From Lactobacillus sp. ESL0700 (lineage in GTDB: Bacteria; Bacillota; Bacilli; Lactobacillales; Lactobacillaceae): a stretch of DNA of 64,000 nucleotides. The stretch is from assembly GCF_029392095.1 (NCBI RefSeq), contig NZ_CP113930.1, positions 310,001-374,000 of the forward strand, given 5' to 3'. The notes under the pieces are model-generated. The model made no database searches and was not told the origin of the DNA. It saw only the letters and a list, made by a program, of their open reading frames with translations. A program made the position numbers and the translations under genes. Positions 18,440-26,696 of the stretch are shown here, piece after piece; position 1 is the stretch's first letter; each line of letters begins with the position of its first letter.

Positions 18440-18455
18440 AGTGGTATCAACCAGT
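18440..18455 (+). promoter_or_regulatory. GntR/HutC-type operator at agaR
   Basis: AGTGGTATCAACCAGT is an inverted repeat (TGGT-N4-ACCA with flanking A..T) at the predicted transcription start. It matches the TGGTnnnnACCA pattern of HutC-subfamily regulators such as NagR/DasR. A second copy sits in the EIIB promoter at 20472. Confidence 0.65.
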
Positions 18456-18474
18456 TGCAAAGGAGGCGTTGCCA

Positions 18475-19191
18475 ATGCAAAAACCATTATATCGGCAAGT
18501 TATTTCAGATTTAGAAAAAAGAATTGGCCAGCTAAAGCCAAATGACAAATTACCTAGTGAGCGGCAGTTGTTAATGCAGTATTCCGTTAGTCGCAACACG
18601 ATTAGACTAGCACTGCAGGACTTAGAAGAGCGGGGCTTAATCTATCGGTTACATGGCAAAGGCACTTTTGTGTCAAGCATGTACCTTAATCAAACTAATA
18701 TTGGCGGGATGTATTCTTTTTCAGAGGAAGTCAAACGCGCGGGGCAAAAAGCAACTACCAAAAATTACAGCTTAGAATTGGTAGTACCTAGTAAGCAAAT
18801 TGCTGAGCAATTGAACTTAAATGAGGGCGAGCAAACTTATAAATTAGTTCGTATTCGCTTGGCCAATGATGAGCCGCGAATCTTAAGTACAACATATTTA
18901 CCGGAGCCACTTTTTCCGGATCTTAAACTTAGTGACTTGAAGGTTGACCCTCTTTATAGTGTGTTAAAAAATAAGTATCATCAGCTTAGTGTGATGGCTT
19001 TTGAAGATGTTCAGGCTGTGAGCTTGACCGCTGTTGAATGTAAATTCTTGGCAGAAAAAGTTGGCGCTCCAAGTTTGAAAATTTATCGTAAGACGATTAA
19101 TGATAAAAATATTCCTGTTGAATTCACAATCTCGTTAGCTCGCGGGGACAGGTTTATTTATCGTTCAAGACAGTACAATCATTTAATTTAA
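18475..19191 (+). CDS. agaR: GntR-family regulator, HutC subfamily, of the amino-sugar PTS locus
   Basis: The 238-residue protein has an N-terminal GntR winged helix (residues 5-70, with PSERQLLMQYSVSRNTIRLALQDLEERGLIYRLHGKGTFV). A UTRA effector domain covers about residues 90-230. The start is the ATG eight bases after AGGAGG at 18461-18466, not the in-frame TTG at 18469. It sits just ahead of the AgaS-type gene, and both promoters of the locus carry its presumed operator. The effector is probably a phosphorylated amino sugar; this follows from family and context. Confidence 0.85.
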   Translation: MQKPLYRQVISDLEKRIGQLKPNDKLPSERQLLMQYSVSRNTIRLALQDLEERGLIYRLHGKGTFVSSMYLNQTNIGGMYSFSEEVKRAGQKATTKNYSLELVVPSKQIAEQLNLNEGEQTYKLVRIRLANDEPRILSTTYLPEPLFPDLKLSDLKVDPLYSVLKNKYHQLSVMAFEDVQAVSLTAVECKFLAEKVGAPSLKIYRKTINDKNIPVEFTISLARGDRFIYRSRQYNHLI

Positions 19192-19218
19192 TTTTAGTGA
19201 AAGGTAGGAATTAGCAAC

Positions 19219-20388
19219 ATGTTTTCAAAAACAGATGAGGAATTAGAACAACTTAGTGCGCGCATTACGACGCGTGAAATCCAGCAACAACCACAATTAT
19301 GGCAAGAAACTTGGTCAATCTACCAAGATAAAAAGGCAGAAATTCAAGCTTTTTTGGATAAGATTAATCAAAAATGGGGCAAAGTACGAGTAATCTTTAC
19401 TGGGGCCGGGACGAGTGCCTATGTTGGCAATACCATCATGCCGTACCTGCAGCAACATGGTGATCGGACTAAGTATAATTTTGAATCAATTGACACCACT
19501 AAAATTGTTTCCACTCCTAAAGATTATCTTGAAGCAGAAACGCCGACTATTTTGGTTTCCTTTGCGCGCAGCGGTGATTCGCCGGAGTCAGTGGCAACAG
19601 TTGAATTAGCTAAAAAGATCGTGAAGCACCTATACCAAATTGCCATCACTTGTGCTCCGGAAGGACAATTAGCTAAGGACTTAAAGGGTGATGCAACAGG
19701 GCTGGTTGTGTTAACACCAGCTAAATCCTTAGATCAAGGCTTTGCAATGACTGGTTCATTTTCATGTATGAGCTTAACAGCGCTACTGATTTTTGATACG
19801 CTAGATGACCAGCGTAAAGAAAAGATTATTGGTGAAATTGCTCAGATGGGCAAGAGTGTGATTGAACGTGAGCCAGAAATTCAGTCATTAGTCGATACTG
19901 ATTTTAACCGGATTACATACATTGGCAGTGGTAGTTTGGGTGGCTTGGCTGAAGAAACGCGGCTAAAGATTTTGGAATTAACTGCTGGTGAAGTAGCTGC
20001 CTTGTTTGACACGTCAATGGGTTTGCGGCACGGTCCTAAGTCATTTTTAGACAGCAAGACAATTGTCTTTGATTATGTTTCTAACGATTCATATACCAGA
20101 CAATATGATCTGGATATTTTAAACGAGATTAAGGGCGACGACATTGTGCCGTTAGTCATGGCAGTTGGTCAAGAAAAAGATGGCCAAAATTTTGCGGGTA
20201 AATCCTTTATTTTTGAGGCTGATGAATTATTGCCTGATGCTTATCTAGCACTACCAGATGTCATGTTTGGTCAGACGATTGCATTGTTAACTTCGATTAA
20301 AGTTAACAATAAACCAGATACACCATCTCCGACAGGAACAGTTAATCGAGTGGTTAAGGGTGTAACTATTCATAAATTTATAGAATAA
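19219..20388 (+). CDS. agaS: SIS-domain sugar-phosphate deaminase/isomerase, AgaS type
   Basis: The 389-residue protein has two SIS domains: the first around residues 45-190 with FTGAGTSAYVG and VSFARSGDSPES, the second around 220-370 with YIGSGSLGGLAEE and LRHGPKSFLD. AgaS-family enzymes convert galactosamine-6-phosphate to tagatose-6-phosphate plus ammonia. The neighbouring mannose-family PTS and lacD fit this pathway. No N-acetyl-sugar-phosphate deacetylase is in the window, so use of GalNAc would need one elsewhere. A terminator lies between this gene and the PTS genes. Confidence 0.87.
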   Translation: MFSKTDEELEQLSARITTREIQQQPQLWQETWSIYQDKKAEIQAFLDKINQKWGKVRVIFTGAGTSAYVGNTIMPYLQQHGDRTKYNFESIDTTKIVSTPKDYLEAETPTILVSFARSGDSPESVATVELAKKIVKHLYQIAITCAPEGQLAKDLKGDATGLVVLTPAKSLDQGFAMTGSFSCMSLTALLIFDTLDDQRKEKIIGEIAQMGKSVIEREPEIQSLVDTDFNRITYIGSGSLGGLAEETRLKILELTAGEVAALFDTSMGLRHGPKSFLDSKTIVFDYVSNDSYTRQYDLDILNEIKGDDIVPLVMAVGQEKDGQNFAGKSFIFEADELLPDAYLALPDVMFGQTIALLTSIKVNNKPDTPSPTGTVNRVVKGVTIHKFIE

Positions 20389-20408
20389 TAATTAATATTT
20401 TAATTTTA

Positions 20409-20446
20409 ATGAAGGACTCGTTTTATAATGAGCCTTCATTTTTTAT
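20409..20446 (+). terminator. Terminator between agaS and PTS genes
   Basis: ATGAAGGACTC / GAGCCTTCAT stem with one mismatch, ten-base loop and a run of T. The PTS genes downstream have their own promoter. Confidence 0.75.
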
Positions 20447-20462
20447 TTTAAAAAACTTCTTA

Positions 20463-20491
20463 TTGACAAAAAGTGGTAGGTACCTTATTAT
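20463..20491 (+). promoter_or_regulatory. Promoter of the amino-sugar PTS operon
   Basis: TTGACA at 20463-20468, a 17-base spacer and TATTAT at 20486-20491. Confidence 0.7.
20472..20487 (+). promoter_or_regulatory. Second GntR-type operator, inside the PTS promoter
   Basis: AGTGGTAGGTACCTTA keeps the AGTGGT-N4-ACC spacing of the operator at 18440 and lies between the -35 and -10 boxes, where a bound repressor would block transcription. A weaker TGGTATCGGTTCCA occurs at about 20531. Confidence 0.55.
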
Positions 20492-20497
20492 ATTACT

Positions 20498-20511
20498 TGA
20501 AAGCGCTTTAT
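20498..20511 (+). promoter_or_regulatory. cre-like site at amino-sugar PTS operon
   Basis: TGAAAGCGCTTTAT matches the CcpA consensus core and lies at about the predicted transcription start. Confidence 0.6.
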
Positions 20512-20580
20512 AAATATTTTTGTGTATTGATGGTATCGGTTCCAGATTTTGAAACTTAACCATCCATAGGAGGAAGATAT

Positions 20581-21069
20581 ATGAATATTGTGGGTGCAAG
20601 AATCGATGAACGATTAGTTCATGGTCAAGTTGCCAATCTATGGACACCTAAGCTGCAGGTAGAGCGCATTATTGTGCTCGATGAAGCTGCCGCAAAGGAT
20701 GATATCCAAAAGAGTGGTTTAAGAATGGCTACGCCAATGACAACTAGACTAAGTGTTTTACCAGTAGATGTTGCCGCAGATCATTTAAAGAAGGATCGTT
20801 ATGGCAACCAAAGACTATTCCTAGTTGCTAAAAGACCGGAGAAGTTTTTAGATTTGCTTAATCAGGGAATTAAGCTTGATATGATCAATGTTGGTAACAT
20901 GTCTAAGCGTGATGATACGACCGAATTAACTAAGCAGGTTAACATCAACGAGGAAGATGCTAAGTTGTTTAGACAGATGGCCGATCAAGGCGTTAAGTTA
21001 ATTGCTCAAGTAAATCCAAGTGTTGATGCACATGACTTCTTGAAGTTAATTGATGAAAAGATGAAGTAG
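20581..21069 (+). CDS. PTS EIIB, mannose/sorbose family (amino-sugar locus)
   Basis: The 162-residue EIIB has the family signature ARIDERLVHGQVANLW, in which His15 is phosphorylated. It takes phosphate from the separately encoded EIIA (22809-23210) and passes it to the sugar at the EIIC/EIID complex. A strong AGGAGGAAG ribosome site precedes the ATG. First gene of a four-gene B-C-D-A operon. Confidence 0.92.
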   Translation: MNIVGARIDERLVHGQVANLWTPKLQVERIIVLDEAAAKDDIQKSGLRMATPMTTRLSVLPVDVAADHLKKDRYGNQRLFLVAKRPEKFLDLLNQGIKLDMINVGNMSKRDDTTELTKQVNINEEDAKLFRQMADQGVKLIAQVNPSVDAHDFLKLIDEKMK

Positions 21070-21080
21070 GAGGAAGAAAA

Positions 21081-21980
21081 ATGGCTTGGTGGCAAATATT
21101 ACTACTTACTTTATACGCAGGCCTGGAAATTCTAGATGAATTACAAATTTATTCATCATTGAATACGCCTGTTGGTGCAGGATTAATTGCCGGATTAATC
21201 ATGGGCAATTTACCTGCAGGACTGTTTATTGGTGCCTCAATGCAGCTAACTGTTTTAGGTGTTGGTACCTTCGGTGGGGCTTCAAGAATTGATGCGACTA
21301 CTGGTACAGTTTTAGCAACTGCCTTCTCAGTCAGCATTAAGGGTATGAGTCCACAAGTGGCAATTTCTTCAATTGCCGTTCCAGTTGCGACAATCATGGT
21401 GGAATTGGACGTTTTGGCTAGATTTGCGAACACGTACTTTTCACACAGAATTGATCACTTAATTGATGAAGAACACATTAACTATAAGGCAGTTGAACGC
21501 AACGTTTTGTACGGTGCTCTGCCATGGTCGCTTTCACGTGCTGTTCCTGTATTTATTGCTTTGGCTTTTGGTCAAGGCTTAGTTCAAACAATCGCCAATG
21601 CTTTGAATGGTGACTTGCTTTGGTTAGGTAATGGGTTGACAGTAGCCGGTGCTACATTGCCAGCTGTAGGTTTCGCAATCTTACTGCGGTACTTACCAAT
21701 TAAAAAGCATGCCGCATACTTAATTTTAGGCTTCACGATTACGACACTGTTCTCAGTTTTGTTCAGCAGTATCCAGGCATTAGGTACTGGTGTTGCTGCA
21801 GCAAACAAGAGCTTTACTGCTACCTTTAACGGCTTGCCAATGCTGGCAGTTGCATTGCTAGGTTTAGCACTCGCAATTTTGCACTACAAGAATATTCCGC
21901 TTAAGAGCGCTGCACAAAAGACTGCAAGTCAAAGCAACGCAAATGATGACGAGGGGGAAATTACTGATGACGAACTCTAA
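21081..21980 (+). CDS. PTS EIIC, mannose/sorbose family (amino-sugar locus)
   Basis: The 299-residue membrane protein has about eight to ten hydrophobic segments and the EIIC-Man motifs GLIMGNLPAGLFIGASMQL and GASRIDATTG. Lengths of 250-270 are usual; the extra residues are an acidic hydrophilic tail. That tail overlaps the EIID start by 14 bases, which suggests translational coupling. It forms the sugar channel with EIID. Confidence 0.9.
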   Translation: MAWWQILLLTLYAGLEILDELQIYSSLNTPVGAGLIAGLIMGNLPAGLFIGASMQLTVLGVGTFGGASRIDATTGTVLATAFSVSIKGMSPQVAISSIAVPVATIMVELDVLARFANTYFSHRIDHLIDEEHINYKAVERNVLYGALPWSLSRAVPVFIALAFGQGLVQTIANALNGDLLWLGNGLTVAGATLPAVGFAILLRYLPIKKHAAYLILGFTITTLFSVLFSSIQALGTGVAAANKSFTATFNGLPMLAVALLGLALAILHYKNIPLKSAAQKTASQSNANDDEGEITDDEL

Positions 21981-22785
21981 ACCAAAGTATAAATTAACTG
22001 ATAAAGACTTTAATCAAATTAACAGAAGATCATTATTCGGCTACCAGTTAGGCTGGAACTACGAAAGAATGCAGAACAGTGGCTATCTGTACACGATTTT
22101 GCCGCAACTGCGCAAGATTTATGGTGATGATACTCCAGAATTAAGAGAAATGATGAAGACGCACATGCAGTTCTTTAACACTTCTAACTTCTTTAACACG
22201 ATTATCACGGGACTTGACCTTGCCGTTGAGGAAAATGAAGGAATTGCTGGAAAAGATACGGTTACTGGTATGAAAGTTGGTTTGATGGGTTCATTTGCGG
22301 CAATTGGTGACTCAATTTTCGCTTCCTTAATTCCAGCTATCTTTGGGGCTTTAGCAGCTTCAATGGCTCATGAAGGTAACCCAACAGGAGTTATTATCTG
22401 GGTTGCAGTCTGCTTATTAATCTGCGTCTTTCGTTGGAAGCAATTACGGATTGCTTATAAGCAAGGTGTTTCTCTAGTTACTGATATGCGGGACCAATTA
22501 AATGCATTGACTGATTCAGCCACTGTTCTAGGTGTCTTCATGGTTGGTGCGTTAGTTGCCACAATGGTTAACATTAAGTTCGCTTGGGTACCACAGATTG
22601 GTAAAGTATCAATGAATATTCAGAATAATTTGGATATGATTATTCCTAAACTGTTACCTGCAGCAGTTGTTGCCTTTGTCTACTGGCTGCTTGGTAAGAA
22701 GGGCATGTCCTCTACTAAGGTAATCTTCATTGTCTTAATCCTTTGTGTAATCTTAGGTGGTACAGGAATTATCGCTAAAATTTAA
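21967..22785 (+). CDS. PTS EIID, mannose/sorbose family (amino-sugar locus)
   Basis: The 272-residue EIID has the typical N-terminal stretch RRSLFGYQLGWNYERMQNSGYLYTILP and the motif GLMGSFAAIGDSIF. C-terminal membrane helices follow. The start is the ATG after GAGGGGG within the end of the EIIC gene; longer in-frame starts would overlap further. EIID works only together with EIIC. Confidence 0.91.
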   Translation: MTNSKPKYKLTDKDFNQINRRSLFGYQLGWNYERMQNSGYLYTILPQLRKIYGDDTPELREMMKTHMQFFNTSNFFNTIITGLDLAVEENEGIAGKDTVTGMKVGLMGSFAAIGDSIFASLIPAIFGALAASMAHEGNPTGVIIWVAVCLLICVFRWKQLRIAYKQGVSLVTDMRDQLNALTDSATVLGVFMVGALVATMVNIKFAWVPQIGKVSMNIQNNLDMIIPKLLPAAVVAFVYWLLGKKGMSSTKVIFIVLILCVILGGTGIIAKI

Positions 22786-22808
22786 TTTAAGTAATTAGAA
22801 AGTATATT

Positions 22809-23210
22809 ATGGCAGAAAAAGAATTAGTTTTGATCAGTCACGGAACGATGGCTGAAGGCTTAAAAGCCAGTGCTGAATTAATCATGGGTGAACAAGAGCA
22901 TTTACATACAGTGTGCTTGTTGCCTGATGAAGGTCCAGAAGACTTTAAGAAAAAATTTACCGCTAAAATTGCTGGCATGAACCTTGAAGATGTGACAGTT
23001 TTTGCCGATTTAATGGGCGGTACTCCAGCTAACGTTGTCAGTCAGATGATTATGGGCGGTCAATCAATCCAGTTAATTTCGGGAATGAACTTGCCGTTGG
23101 TAATTGAATGGCTTAACAGTCAAATGAATGGTAACGAATCTGATTATATTACTGCCGGCAAGGCAGGGATGGTTAACATTACCCAAATGCTGGCAAACAT
23201 GAAGAAGTAA
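22809..23210 (+). CDS. PTS EIIA, mannose family (amino-sugar locus)
   Basis: The 133-residue EIIA-Man domain has active-site His11 in LISHGTMAEGL and the conserved FADLMGGTPANV loop. It receives phosphate from HPr and is the last gene of the operon. It is the only stand-alone mannose-family EIIA in the window. It might also serve the fructosamine-type PTS at 30121-32178, which lacks one. The ribosome site is weak (AGAAAG). Confidence 0.9.
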   Translation: MAEKELVLISHGTMAEGLKASAELIMGEQEHLHTVCLLPDEGPEDFKKKFTAKIAGMNLEDVTVFADLMGGTPANVVSQMIMGGQSIQLISGMNLPLVIEWLNSQMNGNESDYITAGKAGMVNITQMLANMKK

Positions 23211-23227
23211 AATTATTTAATGTCTAA

Positions 23228-23264
23228 AAATACCATGAGCTCAAAAAAAGCTCATGGTATTTTG
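23228..23264. terminator. Bidirectional terminator between PTS operon and glycosidase gene
   Basis: AATACCATGAGCT / AGCTCATGGTATT hairpin with T tracts on both strands, placed between convergent genes. Confidence 0.85.
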
Positions 23265-23286
23265 TTGTCTGGAAGTAATGATAAAT

Positions 23287-25308
23287 TTAATTAAAGAGCA
23301 GCTGGATTGTTTCTAATGGGTTAAGTTCAGCGGCGATTGTTGCGATACCATTTGTAACAGTTACCTGGGCAATTTTAGAGCTAACAGCTTGGCCGTTTTT
23401 GCGCACAATTGTTACTGTGTTACTTGGTAAGGGTTCACTTAGGTGCCAGCGAATTTGTGAATAAGCGTCTAGGGTAAAGTTGGCTAGCCAAGCAACGCGG
23501 CGGTTATCTTGCACATTTAATTTAACATTTGGCATGTCAATCAAATAATCGATTGGCTGGATACTATCAAGCATTTGCTGTAAAAGTCCCTGCTTGTAAG
23601 TGGTAAATTGTGATTCCCAGCCATGTTTTGGATCCTGATCCATTGGCAAGACAATAATATGCTTGTCAATTACCGCCATGACATTACCTAGCTCTTCATC
23701 AAGTGAACTATAAGCCTTAGACCAGATAGCAACGTCACTGCCTGTTTCATAAGTAAGTTTTAAATAGTTTCCGGTATGTTGAAGCATTGTAATTCTTGGA
23801 TTCTTGACACCATCAACAGTGACATTATCTGCTTGTTCAAATGACTGGTAGGCAGTGCGATATGGGTGCCAAACAGCTTTTTTAATGTGCAACAGGTTAC
23901 CTAGACCACGCTCAAGCAAGACGTTAACACTTTCGCCATCTAGTAAAACGGTGTTGTTGTTAAGTAAGGCAGTAATCTGACGATTGGTAAAATTCCGCAA
24001 TAATTGTCCCGCAATGGCAATAGTTTGTTTTCCGAGTTTAGTGTGGGCATTAACTGGCAGAATTGTGGTCGCAAACCCAAAAGCCGATAGAAGACTAGCC
24101 CAATTCTTTTCATGTGGCAATAATTCTTCGGCTGCTTGACCAACTTTAGTATGCAAGCAATAACTGGAATCTTGATCAACTAAAATTTTAATGCCAGCTA
24201 AGTGGTTAATCTTTAAGCGGTTTTCAGATAGTTGGTTAACAAATGGCTTGATTTCGGCTAGCATTTTCGCATAATGCCAATTTTCATTAATCCCATTGCC
24301 CATCATGTCGAATAAATTAAGTAAAATTCCCTTACTGCCAATCAAAGCAGTGGTGATAATCTGGAACTTGGTAAAGGCGAGCGATTTGACTAGTGGCGAA
24401 TACATGTAGCTTTCAAGTTCAGGATATAATTCCACATTTTCGCCTAAATAAGCGGCAGTAATACGGGTATATTCTTCAAAATTTCGCCCATATTGTAGTG
24501 GTGCAACTTCGTTATAGGCGGGCAAATGGGGTCTGGCTACTTGGGGATGATTTGGTCCAGCTTGAGCAGCGAACAATTGCTGCCAATCACGACCTTCAAT
24601 TGCGTGCCAGTCAGGGAATGAGGTCATCTGTGCGAGGTCGGTTTTTGGACTAACTTGGTGTACTGCTTGCTCGATTAAATGTTCGTTTTCAATCATTTCC
24701 TGGCGAGCCTGATCAAGATAAATTCGCCGTTCTGGCATAGGCTTTCCTGGCTTGAGCATATTTTTAACAAAATCTTCGCGCGACTCTGCCTTGCCCAATT
24801 TTTGTTGGTAAAGTCGCATATGATAATCACAAAAACACATCAACTTTAACGGTGTGTGGTTATAATGGCGAAAATCATCTTCGAGCCATAACCACCGAGG
24901 ATGAATGCTGGCATATTGAGCGTAAGTTTGCGCAAGATATTTGCGCCAAGTTGGGTCGGCAGGACAAGCCATGTCTTGCGCTTTTTGCCCATTGATGTCG
25001 ACAAAGGTGTTAAAGCCAATTGCGGGATTGACCTGGTAGCCGCGGTCGGAATGCATGATTGTCGTCCAGGGGTTAAGGCTGGTAGTAACACCCATTTGCT
25101 TGAGCTTTTTCTGCAGCGGCTTAATCGCATCAAGCCAAACTTGAGTTTCTTGAGTAGTTAAATGACTGTGGTTCAGTTCTTCGCCATTTATAAAAAAGGC
25201 AACATCGTCAATTTGCCCTTTTTGAACAAATTCAAGCAATTTTTGGTCTTTTTCAGGTGTGTTGGTGCGAGGATCAAGCATGTATCTGAGCGTATAAATA
25301 AAAGACAT
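23287..25308 (-). CDS. Uncharacterised TIM-barrel glycoside-hydrolase-like protein (GH42-like features)
   Basis: The 673-residue protein has no signal peptide and should be cytoplasmic. The first ~400 residues look like a (beta/alpha)8 barrel: FINGEELNHSHL, NPWTTIMHSDRG, then WLWLEDDFRHYNH with adjacent acidic residues, and CFCDYH, recalling the Cys-rich segment of GH42. A region around residues 370-500 resembles a trimerisation/Rossmann-like domain, and the end looks like a beta-sandwich. I cannot assign a known family or substrate. It faces the amino-sugar PTS operon across a shared terminator and is divergent from lacD, so a galactosamine- or galactose-containing substrate is plausible. 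Confidence 0.6.
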   Translation of the reverse strand: MSFIYTLRYMLDPRTNTPEKDQKLLEFVQKGQIDDVAFFINGEELNHSHLTTQETQVWLDAIKPLQKKLKQMGVTTSLNPWTTIMHSDRGYQVNPAIGFNTFVDINGQKAQDMACPADPTWRKYLAQTYAQYASIHPRWLWLEDDFRHYNHTPLKLMCFCDYHMRLYQQKLGKAESREDFVKNMLKPGKPMPERRIYLDQARQEMIENEHLIEQAVHQVSPKTDLAQMTSFPDWHAIEGRDWQQLFAAQAGPNHPQVARPHLPAYNEVAPLQYGRNFEEYTRITAAYLGENVELYPELESYMYSPLVKSLAFTKFQIITTALIGSKGILLNLFDMMGNGINENWHYAKMLAEIKPFVNQLSENRLKINHLAGIKILVDQDSSYCLHTKVGQAAEELLPHEKNWASLLSAFGFATTILPVNAHTKLGKQTIAIAGQLLRNFTNRQITALLNNNTVLLDGESVNVLLERGLGNLLHIKKAVWHPYRTAYQSFEQADNVTVDGVKNPRITMLQHTGNYLKLTYETGSDVAIWSKAYSSLDEELGNVMAVIDKHIIVLPMDQDPKHGWESQFTTYKQGLLQQMLDSIQPIDYLIDMPNVKLNVQDNRRVAWLANFTLDAYSQIRWHLSEPLPSNTVTIVRKNGQAVSSKIAQVTVTNGIATIAAELNPLETIQLLFN

Positions 25309-25506
25309 GAAGTTCTCCTATATAAAATAATATGAGCCAAATAGTCACACTGACCCATTTTGATTGTTAATCTTTATAATTAAAATTATAAAACGCTTCC
25401 AAAGAAGATTAAAGTGCTTTAAGCGAAATTTATTTCACTTAATTCAGGCTAATTTTTACTATTTTATAAATAATCGTGAAAAGCTTTACATAAAAGGTAG
25501 ATAAGC

Positions 25507-25535
25507 TTTAAAAGCGATTTACATGAGTATATAAT
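25507..25535 (+). promoter_or_regulatory. lacD promoter
   Basis: TTTAAA at 25507-25512, a 17-base spacer and TATAAT at 25530-25535. AAAAGCGATTTACA in the spacer is a poor cre candidate. The 264-base gap also contains AAACGCTTCCA near 25391, a cre-like core that could serve the divergent glycosidase gene. Confidence 0.55.
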
Positions 25536-25573
25536 AATGGTGTGCGATTAATTTGAATTAAAGGAGAAAAATA

Positions 25574-26569
25574 ATGAGAACAATTTCTTCAGAAGTTGCT
25601 AAACATATGGCGAACTTGTCAACTGATGATGGCGTGATTAGCGCCTTGGCGATTGACCAACGTGGTTCATTGAAAAAGATGTTGGCAGAAGCTGCCAACA
25701 AGCCAGCCGACGAAACAACAATTGTTGATTTTAAGAAGGCAATTTCAAGTGAATTAACACCTTATGCTTCATCAATTTTGACTGATCCAGAATATGGCTT
25801 ACCTGCAACTAAAGTTAGAGATAAGAATTGCGGGTTGCTTCTTTCTTATGAAAAGACCGGTTATGATACAACTGAGCCAGGCAGAATGCCAGACTTGATT
25901 GCTAACCAATCAGGTTTGCGGATTAAGAATGAAGGCGGCGATGCAATTAAGTTCTTGCTCTACTACGATCCAGATGAGGGTGAAGAAATTAACGATAAAA
26001 AGCAAGCCTTCGTTGAAAGAGTCGGTGCTGAAGCTAAAGCCAATGAATTACCATTGTTCTTGGAATTATTGACTTATGATGCAAATATCGCCGATGCCAA
26101 AGGTGCAGACTTTGCCAAGGTAAAGGCCGACAAAGTTTTAAAGACCATGAAGGAATTTTCAGCACCAAAATATGGTGTAACAGTTTTGAAGGTAGAAATT
26201 CCATTCAACATTAAGTTCGTTGAAGGCTTCAATGGTGATAACGAAGTTGTCTACACACAAGCTCAAGCTAAGGAATTGCTGAAGAAACAATCAGATATTA
26301 CTGATTTGCCATACATCTTCTTGTCAGCTGGTGTGACGTCAGAAGAATTTATCGCTGAAATCAAGATGGCTGAAGAAGCTGGCGCTGACTATAATGGTGT
26401 TCTTTGTGGTCGTGCCACATGGAAGCCATCAATCAAGCCATTTGCTGCAGAAGGTGAAGAAGTCGGTAAGAAATGGCTGGCTACTCAAGGTAAAGAAAAT
26501 ATCGAAAACTTGAACAAAGCATTAACAGGAGCAAAATCTTGGCGTGACAAGTTAGCAGTTGAAAAATAA
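25574..26569 (+). CDS. lacD: Tagatose-1,6-bisphosphate aldolase
   Basis: The 331-residue class I aldolase of the LacD family (usual 325-330) has ALAIDQRGSLKKML near the start and KVEIPFN with the expected Schiff-base lysine. FLSAGVTSEEF and CGRATWK follow. It splits tagatose-1,6-bisphosphate to dihydroxyacetone phosphate and glyceraldehyde-3-phosphate, the last step of the tagatose pathway used for galactose and galactosamine. It is unlinked from lacAB (about 19 kb away) but adjacent to the aga-type locus. It is monocistronic with its own terminator. Confidence 0.93.
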   Translation: MRTISSEVAKHMANLSTDDGVISALAIDQRGSLKKMLAEAANKPADETTIVDFKKAISSELTPYASSILTDPEYGLPATKVRDKNCGLLLSYEKTGYDTTEPGRMPDLIANQSGLRIKNEGGDAIKFLLYYDPDEGEEINDKKQAFVERVGAEAKANELPLFLELLTYDANIADAKGADFAKVKADKVLKTMKEFSAPKYGVTVLKVEIPFNIKFVEGFNGDNEVVYTQAQAKELLKKQSDITDLPYIFLSAGVTSEEFIAEIKMAEEAGADYNGVLCGRATWKPSIKPFAAEGEEVGKKWLATQGKENIENLNKALTGAKSWRDKLAVEK

Positions 26570-26586
26570 AATATTTAACTTAAATT

Positions 26587-26622
26587 AAAACATTCTATGG
26601 CTAAAACATAGAATGTTTTTTT
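26587..26622 (+). terminator. Terminator after lacD
   Basis: AAACATTCTATG / CATAGAATGTTT hairpin followed by T residues. Confidence 0.85.
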
Positions 26623-26696
26623 GTTTTAGTGTAAATTAGTATTAAATTATTTTTAATAATCTAGAAATATTTAATTTATTTATAAGGAGATATGGA

